From: Bimuria novae-zelandiae CBS 107.79
Lineage: Eukaryota; Ascomycota; Dothideomycetes; Pleosporales; Didymosphaeriaceae
Direction of reading: 5' to 3'
Length of the DNA stretch: 64,000 nt
Assembly (NCBI GenBank): GCA_010015655.1
Contig: ML976657.1
Location: forward strand, 421,011-485,010
Position numbers and translations under genes: made by a program
Notes under the pieces: model-generated
The model's database searches: none
What the model saw: the letters and a program-made list of their open reading frames with translations, nothing else
What the model was told of the DNA's origin: nothing
In this document: piece after piece, positions 22,063-30,915 of the stretch
Numbering within the stretch: the stretch's first letter is position 1
How the letters are laid out: every line of letters starts with the position of its first letter

Positions 22063-22704
22063 CTAAGAGAACCTCGGGAAAGTAGGGCTCGCCGGGCTCT
22101 TCGATTCATCCTCCCACAGGTTACCCACATAGCGATTGGCCACAGACTCCGGAAGACTCAACTCCTCCTCGGGTTCGGTGAAAGATACATAGCCCCACGG
22201 AGGAGACGTAGCTTCCTGGCGCCTGCGCTCCGCTTTCTCTTCCTTCTCCAACTCGTTCACTATCTTTGTAGCTTTCTTCAGGTGCGCCACGTTCTCGACG
22301 ACCGGCTTCCGGGCCTCGCAAGACTCGCGATAAGCCACATACTTGTAGGCGCCGGTGATGGTGATGACGACGCAGGTGAGGCTGACGGCGCCAACACCCC
22401 ACCCGTGAGGCGTGCCGAAGAAGGAGAGGTCGTTGTATAAGGCGGTTGCGTTGAACATGACAGCGGCGGCGACTATTAACTTAGTTTTGAGCGGGATCTC
22501 CTTGAGGATGTTCCAAGTGACCTTCGCGAGGACCTTGAAGAAGGTGGCGACGAGGTTCCAGATGTCGATGACTATACCACGAGCGTAAGCGTGGACTTTT
22601 GCCTGGAATTTCTGCGGGGGGTAGATATTGGTGTCGGTGGGAGCAGATGGCGCTGGGAAGCGTGCGGCGAACGCAGTATGTACAAAGTTATTCGTGGACG
22701 ACAT
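22063..22704 (-). CDS. Small membrane protein with two predicted membrane segments, function unknown
   Basis: 213 residues from the ATG at 22702-22704 (MSSTNNFVHTAF). The frame is open 41 codons further up but those look like leader sequence. After a helical amphipathic region (IWNLVATFFKVLAKVTWNIL), two hydrophobic segments are visible: LIVAAAVMFNATALY and VGAVSLTCVVITITGAYKYV, separated by a short loop with GTPHGWG. The C-terminal third is charged (KIVNELEKEEKAERRRQE coiled coil, then acidic) and probably cytosolic. I do not recognise the family; no transport or enzyme motif is visible. Confidence 0.75.
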   Translation of the reverse strand: MSSTNNFVHTAFAARFPAPSAPTDTNIYPPQKFQAKVHAYARGIVIDIWNLVATFFKVLAKVTWNILKEIPLKTKLIVAAAVMFNATALYNDLSFFGTPHGWGVGAVSLTCVVITITGAYKYVAYRESCEARKPVVENVAHLKKATKIVNELEKEEKAERRRQEATSPPWGYVSFTEPEEELSLPESVANRYVGNLWEDESKSPASPTFPRFS

Positions 22705-23122
22705 GATTGCTTTTTGAGTCCTGCTAGGCTTTGGTCGAATGTTTTTGTTGGCTGTGTAGTCTTTGTTTGAGAAAGCCGTGTAGTGTGTGATTGTGTATAC
22801 GATTAAGCAGGCCGGCACAATTGGCAAGGCGTTCGGGAGCCGTCAGCAATTGGGGTGCCGGTTTATTCGGGTGCAGGTCCGTTTAAGTGAAAAATCTATA
22901 TAAAAGCTTTGACAGGCAGCGACAAACGAAGCCAGGTAGTAGTAAGACAGTGACCTTCGCGTGCCTCTCTCTCTCAACAGGAACTGCCTATTCTCACCTG
23001 ACAGCTTTCGTTCACCCGAAAACGACCTTTAGAGCTTCTCGCTGTCCAGCAATTATATTTGTGCGTCACGGCCCCACCCCCCAAACTTCCTGGAAGCTTT
23101 GGTAAGAGACCCGGGTTAGAGA
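22705..23122. other. Intergenic
   Basis: About 420 bp between two minus-strand genes; nothing beyond ordinary promoter-like and 3' UTR sequence is visible. Confidence 0.5.
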
Positions 23123-24171
23123 CTATTTATTACCTCCCATACGCGCATCTAGAGCCTTCATCAACAGATAGATCGTATCGAGCGTTCCACACGCCACACA
23201 TTTTGCCCTCGCCATCCGCACCACATTCCCGACAATAGCTTCCACTTCCCTTTTTCTCCCCGCCTTTAAATCTTGCAGCATGCTCGGCTCTACTGGCCTC
23301 CCAAGAGCAATTCTCTTTGTTGCTCTCTCTCATTGCGCTTTCACCTCCTCTGTTGCTCTCTCCCATTGCGCTTTCACCTCCTCTGTTGCGATTTCGTAGC
23401 CATACGCCTTCGCAATGTCCCGCGTCTCGAGCATAACATCAAGAACGAAGTCTGTGGCACCGTCGGAGGATTGCATGAACTGCACATCTAAGCTCAGAGT
23501 GAGTGCGCAGATAAGATTCCAGGATGAGTTGAGAAGAAGCTTGTACCACCGCTTCACTTGTACGTCGTCGAACAGTGTAGCGGTGGCACCCGTGCTTTGC
23601 ATCAACGATATGAACGCTTGTGCGCGAGTGTTCGGTGCTGATGAAGGGTAGCTTCCAACCTCTAGCTTTTCGACTTCCTTGTGCGTGACAACACCCGGAG
23701 GACCCAGCGCAGTTGCGCAATATGTTGCCACCGTAAGGATGGGATTCTCTGGAAAAGCTGTGGCATATTCTTCTTCAATACCGATACCGTTTTGGAGCAG
23801 CGCAATGACGGTATGGCCAGGTGTGATGACCGGTTTGATGATCTTGGGATAGATACCAGGTACCACTTTACACGTAAGAATCACGTAGTCGAATGGGTGA
23901 GGGTCCTGGGGGGGCGGCTTCTTCGCAGCTTCGCACGACGTGGGGCGCAACGTGGAGGCCATCGCCGAAGACGGTAGAGTTGATCGTGAAGCCCCTCTCC
24001 TTGACTACATCATAATTTGACCGACAGACTGCTGTGGTGGATACAATCTTAGAAAGCAGATCTGATGCTGTCAGCACTGTAAACGACATAAACTTGCTCA
24101 GGTTTACATAGGTAGACGGAGCCTACGCTGCCTACTCCGAAGAATAACACCTTGCGCTCTTGGCTTGTCAT
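23123..24171 (-). pseudogene. Ketopantoate reductase-like (2-dehydropantoate 2-reductase) gene, broken twice
   Basis: The family reduces ketopantoate with NADPH on the route to pantothenate and CoA. Starting at ATG 24169-24171 the N-terminus has the Rossmann motif FFGVGSVGSVYL. A 49-nt intron (GTAAAC...CATCAG) joins it to LLSKIVSTTAVCRSNYDVV. Then come CKVVPGIYPKIIKP, ALLQNGIGIEEE, VKRWYKLLLNSSWN (catalytic Lys and Asn region) and near the end EPSMLQDLKAG and DTIYLLMKALDARMGG, with stop at 23123-23125. Two lesions: a run of seven G on the plus strand (23908-23914) shifts the frame by one, and a TGA at 23330-23332 sits in the second copy of a 33-bp tandem duplication where the first copy has TGG. 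Either true gene decay or, for the homopolymer, a sequence error. Confidence 0.85.
23321..23386 (-). repeat. 33-bp tandem duplication carrying a nonsense mutation
   Basis: Two adjacent 33-bp copies (23321-23353 and 23354-23386) encoding WERATEEVKAQ-like residues of the reductase. They keep frame, but the downstream copy has TGA in place of TGG, which ends the open frame about 68 codons early. Confidence 0.88.
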
Positions 24172-24237
24172 GCTGAGGAGATGTGATTTTGTGGAACACC
24201 ACACTCCTGCACAGTGGAAGTCGTCATGATAAGACAT

Positions 24238-24273
24238 TTCCGACTACGCCTTTTCCGACTACGCCTTTTCCGA
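24238..24273 (+). repeat. 15-bp tandem repeat upstream of the reductase gene
   Basis: TTCCGACTACGCCTT twice, then TTCCGA. It lies about 70 bp upstream of the reductase start, in its presumed promoter. Confidence 0.8.
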
Positions 24274-24400
24274 AAGATTGCCCCGCCTCGTTCCACGGCC
24301 CCACTGCCAGAACTTCAAGTGCTCGAGCCAGCCAATGGATGATCACAAGTTATCCAATATAAACAAGAGCAGTGGAAAACATGTTGTGTTATTAGATCCT

Positions 24401-25474
24401 CTATCTAGGTAAAAGATTGTGCATTCCGCCCTTCGCCCAAGACAAAGGACCATGTGCTTGATCATGCTTCTGCTTATTCGCCTTCCTAGCATAAGACCAC
24501 TCGCTCGCTCGAGATGCGACTTCTTCTTGTTTCTGGGACCTCTTCACCGCTAGAACAAGTGCTTGACGTTGCTGAGGCCCGATGCTCTGTAAGCCCATCT
24601 CATCCCTACGTGCAAGTTGACGGCAGCTCTGCTCTTTGGGCGGACGCGGAGAAGCTCGCTGGTCAGGCTTCGCCCACAGTGCCAGCTGTGTACCTCTTGC
24701 CCGCATAGCCTTTGCTCGTCTTTGCTGGGATACTCTCGAGGTCATTGTCTTGCCAGATGATAGGACAAGCTGGTTGTTGGAAACTCTGGCTAAAGCACTG
24801 TCCTCACCGTCGCTTCGCTCGTCCCAAAAGTCTAGTAGCTCCGGCTCTCGCTCTAGATTAAGCTTGCAGTGCCCTCTATCTCTCATGTGGCTCTGGATAG
24901 CGACCGTGGAGTCTCGTGCTGTCCCACAATACAAGCACTCGTGCCATTCCCGAACCTCGGTGGCCAGGTAGCCCAAGAATGACTCTAGGTCCGAGATCAT
25001 GGATTGATCAGGTATGAACAATCCATGGTGTATGGACATGTGATCGAGGTTGCTTTCCAAACCCTCCTCGTTGTCGTCGAACTTCTGCGGGCAGAAGAGA
25101 CATTGGTAAGGCGAAGCAACCTCCTTCTCCTCCTCTTCAGCAGTTACTTCCCTGTATTCTGTCTTTACAGGCGCGGATTCAAGTTTCACCTGAGCATTGA
25201 AGATGGCTAGTGATATTGGTGGTAAGGACGCAATCTTTCGTTTCAGATTGTAGACACTGTCTTGGTGTGAGCGAAAACCAAATTACGCACTCCTTAGTGA
25301 AATATACTGCCAAGAACTTTTCATGTGCTTTCTCTGTGCTTTACCATTGTCGAATGCGATCTGGCAGTTACTGCATGCCCATGATTGGCGCGAACCATGG
25401 ATCGAAGATGGGAGGACATCGTTGCTGGTTGTTGCGGTTGTTGCTGTGGTTGTGTGTAATGCTGTAGTAGTCAT
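24401..25474 (-). CDS. REI1/ZNF622-like C2H2 zinc-finger protein (pre-60S ribosome factor)
   Basis: REI1 family proteins act in the cytoplasm on late pre-60S particles, helping release and recycle Arx1/Alb1. Two exons, 25474-25308 and 25256-24401, with a 51-nt intron (GTATAT...ACAG); 340 residues. The splice joins QRKHMKSSW to HVYNLKRKIASLPPI, the family hallmark. Finger 1 is ACSNCQIAFDNGKAQRKHMKS; finger 2 PYQCLFCPQKF with DHMSIHHG; finger 3 HECLYCGTARDSTVAIQSHM with RDRGHCKL. The C-terminus has the basic ANKQKHDQAHG segment typical of the family end. The linker between finger 3 and the end is shorter than I expect for REI1, so it could be a diverged paralog. Its 5' end faces the repeat island, 277 bp away. 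Confidence 0.85.
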
Positions 25475-25748
25475 AACAAAATTAAAGTGTTCGCTTTTGC
25501 TGAGGCATCAAGGCTCATGGAACATGCGTCTTTATATCTTCTCATCCACGACCAGCAAGTTGGCTGTGTTGTGTTAATGCGGCATAGCGTCAAATGACTC
25601 ATTCGCGATCATAACCACAAACTCGCTTCGGACACAGCCACAGTCTTGATCGCCGCCATGATAGGTGCGTTCGTTCATCGAAAAGGTCCAGACAACTGCC
25701 ATCCTAAAATATGCAGGAGTGTGTTGGAAGAGAAGGAGAGCCAGTGCA
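25475..25748. promoter_or_regulatory. Left half of the split divergent intergenic region (REI1-like promoter)
   Basis: Normal-composition DNA between the REI1-like start codon and the TA target site of element H. With the 6 bases between H and G and 204 bp after G, it reconstitutes about 0.5 kb of ancestral intergenic DNA. No specific factor site is claimed. Confidence 0.45.
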
Positions 25749-25750
25749 TA

Positions 25751-25796
25751 CCGTGTCTCGGCAGTCAGTGCGCAACATCACTCAATGCGCAACCCC
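25751..25796. repeat. Left terminal inverted repeat of element H
   Basis: Contains TGCGCAAC twice, spaced about 19 bp. Differs from the right copy (29,721-29,766) by one C/T change in the first 46 bp. GC content contrasts sharply with the AT-rich interior. Confidence 0.9.
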
Positions 25797-26163
25797 GCGT
25801 GATAACGCACCTACTTTGACGCGCCACGACTCCACTAATATAGACCTAATTAACGCCGCGATAGCAGCAATCGAATTATAAATTTTTATTATTATTATAT
25901 AATAAAATTATAAAATAATTTAGCGTTATATATTCTATATTAATACGTAGGCACTAAAGCATCACGCAAGCGTATATAATTATAAATACTAAACGCTATA
26001 TACTTGGCCTATAATAAGAAAAGTAGCTTTTATAATATATTAAACGTTTTACTAAACGTGGCCTTCCTCCTATATAGTAAATAATACAGAACTTTGCATC
26101 CTATATTACTTCAAAAAACGTTAGTATATCTTAAAAAAACGTTAGTATATCTTAAATTAATTA

Positions 26164-26227
26164 ACGTACATGCATAGCGAGTGGCCGGGCATAGCGAGTG
26201 GCCGAAAATGCCAAGACCCCATCAAAA
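26164..26227. repeat. Left 64-bp terminal inverted repeat of element I
   Basis: Starts ACGTACATGCATAGCGAGTG and holds GCATAGCGAGTGGCCG twice, 17 bp apart. Partner at 27,962-28,025 with one mismatch (T/C at position 8). Confidence 0.93.
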
Positions 26228-26244
26228 CGTTCTACTACAACGCG

Positions 26245-27897
26245 ATGTCTCAACAACGCAATAAACTACCTAAATTAAAAGAGGCTAGATTATAGCTTAC
26301 GCTTTAAGCTATTAAAGGAGACGCGCTACTCTTAATTTCACGCGCTATAGTAGTCTATAGTATTACTAAAAAAATACTACGACGGAGACGCGCTAGAACT
26401 ACCTTTTAACGCGACTACGCACCTAACTTAATAAGACTTACTATAAGAGAGGAGTAGGCGATTATGTAGTATATACTTAATCTAGATACGTAAGGGTTTC
26501 CGCCCTAGCTTACTACTATAAAAGATATAGCTAATTCTTTACTAGCTGCACGCTATAACGAGCTAGGTAGTTAAAAGTAGCCTTACCACTTTATTAAGCG
26601 CTAGCTAGAGCTCTAAGTCAAGTTTAATTAAAAGTACGACTATAAGAGAGCCCTCTATAAGGATCCTAAGGTTGTACAGGGCTAGTTCCAGCTTGTAGAG
26701 AATACTAAAGCTAAGTATAGTATCCTAGATGAAGATACCTACAACTTTAACAAGACTAGCTTTATAATAAGCATAATATTAATAGAAGTAATTATTACAG
26801 GCTCTAAGCGTTAAGGCAAGCTAAAAAGCGTATAGCAGGATAATTAAAAGTAGATAATAGCTATTTATAGTATTAACGCGATAGGGTGGGCGATCCTACC
26901 CTTTCTTATCTTTTAGGGCAAGCACCACCTCTCTGCCTGGTACTAAGAGAAGGATCTACCTCGCGACTAGGTTCTCGCAGTCTCTAAGAACGGCTAGATA
27001 AATAACAAGCTTAGTCTATAGTAGCTAAAGCACTTTAACGCGCATACAAAAAAGCGTACTATTAGTAACTATTAGTTACTTGTTATTAATAGCCACGAGA
27101 GCCATAACTCGCTCGAATTCTAGCAATACTATAAGGATAGAAAGATTATCACTCTCTATATGCCTCTACATTCGTCGCACCTCCTGTAGCCACTAGATGT
27201 GGGGTGTTTCTCGCTATTAAAGAAGGCATATGGGCGCTAAGCCAAGGATCTAATACGCAACTATATCACGTATATTACTAAAATTAAGTTCTTACCTTAT
27301 TTTATTACTACTTTTAAGGCTATAATAACTTAAAGTAATATCTAAGGAGGCTTTTAAGGCGCTAGCCTTATTCCCCTTAACCTAAAAGTAATAATATTAA
27401 AGCTTAACGTTCGTCTGCGTACGCCTTCGCCTTCTACTATACGCGATAGTACGTGGCAGTCGCAGACGCCTAGCAACACCCTAGAATTAGGGTCACAATC
27501 GACGCTGGTGAAGGAGAGGATTTAGAGGCACCTAGATAGCTCCCTAACAAGTATAGTTAAGGCGATTAAAAAGCTCGTAAAAGGCGCTAAGCTAATAGCG
27601 CATTCTCTAGTATTAATAATAAAACGTAACGCTAAGCTTTAAGCTGCTAATAAGGCTGCTACACGACGTAAATCGCATAAGAAAAAGCAACTATAGTAGG
27701 AAAGAGTCCTTATAACTACTAATAGCTAGTAACTAGCTACCCTAAAGGACTTTACGGCGCGTAGTAATAAGAAAAAGGCGAAGAAGAGGGTGCGCGCTAA
27801 TAGAGGCAAATTAACTTAACAGCGCTATAGACGCTGCGGCGAGGCTGGGCATAATTCGCGCACGTGTAAAAAAGAAGTAGAAGTAGATTCTGAGTAG
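26245..27897 (+). pseudogene. RIP-mutated pogo transposase with C-terminal zinc knuckle
   Basis: From ATG 26245-26247 (MSQQRNKLPKLKEARL) the plus-strand frame can be followed through many TAG/TAA/TGA codons and frame changes. Recognisable landmarks: FQLVENTKAKYSI region, VINSHESHNSLEF (where DGHESH is expected, so a catalytic Asp is mutated to Asn), LYMPLHSSHLL followed by PLDVGCFS (third DDE motif), and near 27,830-27,870 a zinc knuckle RRCGEAGHNSRTCKKE whose first Cys is now Tyr. All these changes are G-to-A or C-to-T. No functional product is possible. Confidence 0.88.
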
Positions 27898-27961
27898 ATT
27901 GGCCTACTACAATTTCTTATTACTATTTGTGTGCGTTCTGTACTATTGTGTAGAGTGTAGA

Positions 27962-28025
27962 TTTTGATGGGGTCTTGGCATTTTCGGCCACTCGCTATGC
28001 CCGGCCACTCGCTATGCGTGTACGT
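27962..28025. repeat. Right 64-bp terminal inverted repeat of element I
   Basis: Inverse of 26,164-26,227, ending CGCTATGCGTGTACGT before TA. Confidence 0.93.
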
Positions 28026-28027
28026 TA

Positions 28028-29720
28028 TCTTATTAAGCATAATAGCAACACCTTAATATTACGCTAAATAACTAAAATTAATAGTAATTACTATAATGCT
28101 AATTTAGAGGTAAAATATAAGCTTTACTTTAAACTTTTATATAATAAAATCGCAAAGTATAGTATAAAGTCTTATTATTATTAATATAATATAAATAAGA
28201 AAGGCTTCCTCTTTAGTATTGCTAGCCGCTTAAAAAGGATTTTTAATAGGCCTCTATATAAGAGTTGCTAAGTAAGATACTTTATATAAAATAATAATTA
28301 TAAGTAAATTTCAATTATAGTATATATATACGCTAATAGATTTACTATTAATTTATTATTAATTTATTAATCTAACGCTAAGAGCCTATAATTAAGCTAA
28401 ATAAAAAGAAATTTAATTTTTATATTATAAAGTCTTTATTACCTCATCTTCTTTTAGCTAGTTAAATAATAAAATAGGCCTTTAATAGCTTTAATAAGTA
28501 TTTAATTACTATATAAAAGAGAAAGCTATAAAGGCTTAATAAGTATATTAACTTTAATTTTTAATAGCTATAGATCTTACGTTACTATAGATTTTATTAA
28601 CTATTATAACTAAAATAAAATCCTCTTAACTATACTTTCTCCTTATTTAACGTATATATTATAGCCTTTTAACGTGTATATATTTAGGTCTCTCTTAACT
28701 ACCTGCTCTAATAAGCTTAACGCCTATTTATATAAAAGCTAAAGACTATTAATAGTTACTATAAAAGACTTCTTTATACTCTTTTAGAGGGCCTAAACTA
28801 CGTTAGTTACACTATAATTAATTAATAATGTTTTTAAGTATATAGATATCTTACCAATAGATTTTATTCTTATTCATAAGCAATTTAATAAGGAGCTCCT
28901 TTTAAAAGTAAAATTATAAAAGAGCTTTACGTTAGTACTTAATATATTAAATTAGTATAAAATAAAGTAACTATTATACTTTACTATTAAAAATATTACG
29001 ACTAAGGAGTCGCGCAAGCTTAGCTAGATAATATACTTAATTTTTATATAAAAGTAACTTTAAACCACGAAAATAAGGGCTTTTAAAAAGCCTTAAGAAA
29101 AAAAAATAGCGTTAAATAAAAGGTAAGACTTTACCTTTAGAGTAACGTAAGGAGTAGTATAGAGGAGCTATTTTCTAATTACTTATTTAAGTATAAAAGC
29201 GCACGATTTTCTTAGTTAATAAAAAAATTAAAAAAGAATAATTATAACTTTAAAAAAGTTAAAAATAAAAGATATAGAGAGCTAATGAATAGCTTAAAAT
29301 TTATTTACTTTAGAAGAGACGCGTTACGCGGGTAATAATTAAAAATACGTACATTAAAGAAAAAGCTAATTAAGCTACTAAGTAACGCCTCTATTAATAA
29401 GCTTATAAGACTTAATAATAACTTTAAAAATATTTTAAAATTACTAAAAAGGGAAGTTAGAGAGTCTTAAAAGCTACTTATCAAATTATAAAGAGGAAAA
29501 AATCTACGCTAGCACTTATACGCATTAATATAATAATATTTACGCTATTAACGCTATTATCGCGTAGTAGCTATCTAGTTAGAGTACTAAGTAGATATTT
29601 ATAATTTAAGTTATTAGTAATTATTTACAGACCTAGCAAACCTCTCTACTAAAAAATCTCGTAATAATAGCTTTTGTGTAGAGCGCTATAGCCTTATATT
29701 ATTAACGTCGCGATCATGTT
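28028..29720. other. RIP-saturated interior of element H
   Basis: About 1.7 kb dominated by TA, AAT and TTA with only short open frames. No domain is legible. It is the continuation of H after the insertion of I. Confidence 0.6.
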
Positions 29721-29766
29721 GGGGTTGCGCATTAAGTGATGTTGCGCACTGACTGCCGAGACACGG
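29721..29766. repeat. Right terminal inverted repeat of element H
   Basis: Inverse of 25,751-25,796, ending GACTGCCGAGACACGG before TA at 29,767-29,768. Confidence 0.9.
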
Positions 29767-29776
29767 TAATTGACTA

Positions 29777-29796
29777 CGAAGGAGCTCGTTTTTTTT
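29777..29796. repeat. Left terminal inverted repeat of element G
   Basis: CGAAGGAGCTCGTTTTTTTT; inverse of 62,074-62,093. Confidence 0.8.
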
Positions 29797-30387
29797 TTTT
29801 CTGCACCCGACTTGGCATGTGGGGCACCCCATTAGAAATGCGACTCCCTTATTAAAACGTATATAAATTGCACAATACTTAGGTAAATAAATATTACACC
29901 TTTAAATATTAGACATTAAGGCTTAATTTATATATATATATAGACTTTTTTAAGGGTTAAGGCTTGCTAGGGGTTTTAGTTATTATAAAAGTTATTATTC
30001 CTACTATATATATTAATGCGCTAAATAATATTAAAGATATCATTAATTTACTTATTAATCTATTTAATAGGTAGATTTTTTTACTATTATTTTTTATTAA
30101 CATTAGCACGTATTTTTATATATAGATTACGTTATCTCCTTAGTAATATACTACTATTTTATAGCCATGCATGCTTTAACGTATTAATATTTAATAAGTG
30201 CCTTAGCTAAGGTAATCTCTCTATTTTATATATAGTAAGATAATCCTTTATAATACGAGATGTGGAAGTAGGAGCTTTATCTTTAAGTAATATAATTTTA
30301 TTACCTTATTTCTAGAGATCTTTAAGCTATAGTACTACTTTATTAAGTGCCTCTTCACGATAGCGATATCTATCTATCCCCCCTCGC

Positions 30388-30590
30388 TAACGCTGTCCCC
30401 GAGTATAGTCATCCTTCTTTGTATATTGCTTCTTGCGCGAGCGTAGGTTTCTGTCGTTGACATTAATTTCATGGAGAGCTGCGCGCGCGCGATGCTGCGC
30501 AGAAGTAGCCTGTATCCGGCGCTCTACATTCGCATGGGCAAGGGCAACCTCTGTAGCCTCCTTTTCCTCCTGTTTCTCATGCCTGTATAT
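30388..30590 (-). pseudogene. GC-rich open remnant of the element G protein
   Basis: A GC-rich patch inside RIP-saturated DNA. On the minus strand about 65 codons are open: Glu/Lys-rich EKQEEKEATEVALAHANVER, then Ala/Arg-rich, then RSRKKQYTKKDDYTRGQR before a TAG. The charged coil-like composition fits the C-terminal tail of fungal pogo/mariner transposases, but the family cannot be fixed from this piece. Confidence 0.45.
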
Positions 30591-30717
30591 GTGGCAAGGT
30601 CCCTTATAATCGTAGGTAAATGCGTCATAAAATTAAAGCTTATAGTATTTCTATACGTGGTTATATTTAACATTAATATTATATTTTTTCTTTAGTAGAA
30701 ACTATGCCCTCTACATG

Positions 30718-30915
30718 TGTCAGATTATATGTAGTAGAGAACCTAGGCTAGAAGAGGCCAGGGGCTATTGCACATAATGCATAGACAGGAACTTTAAACA
30801 AGAGGCGTCAACCAGCTTTTAGAAATAAAATAAAGATAATTACGTCTTTATTAGACTCTATACTATAACACACATATAATTATTACCTATCCTTAATAAC
30901 TCTAATAATTTAATA
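30718..30915 (+). repeat. 5' LTR of copia element D
   Basis: Begins TGTCAGATTATATG and ends in the RIP-altered form of AATCTAACA. The same length as the 3' LTR at 61,131-61,328. It is followed by ATTAAGAGTCTTATTACTTT, the RIP-altered form of the sequence next to the 5' LTR of element E. Confidence 0.9.

Larger units (their letters stand above)
26164..28025 (+). mobile_element. Pogo-type DNA transposon (element I) nested in H
   Basis: 1,862 bp, flanked by TA (26,162-26,163 and 28,026-28,027). Ends are 64-bp inverted repeats with a single mismatch. Inside is a heavily RIP-mutated transposase on the plus strand. The near-identical repeats against a ruined gene suggest RIP spared the GC-rich ends. 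The form (size, two 17-bp-spaced GCATAGCGAGTGGCC motifs, zinc-knuckle tail) is like known fungal Molly/Pixie-class pogo elements; this is recognition, not a search result. Confidence 0.92.
25751..29766. mobile_element. TIR DNA transposon (element H), RIP-degraded, host of element I
   Basis: Flanked by TA (25,749-25,750 and 29,767-29,768) and bounded by inverted repeats of about 46 bp starting CCGTGTCTCGGCAGTCAGTG. Without nested element I it is about 2.15 kb, fitting a Tc1/mariner/pogo-size element. The interior (25,800-26,160 and 28,030-29,715) is extremely AT-rich with stops in every frame, so I cannot identify a transposase. Confidence 0.85.

Noticed and set aside
1..25700. A secondary-metabolite cluster around the Zn2Cys6 regulator and the epoxide hydrolase
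   Set aside because: No polyketide, peptide or terpene synthase, P450 or transporter lies in the window, and the two genes are 12 kb apart with housekeeping genes between.
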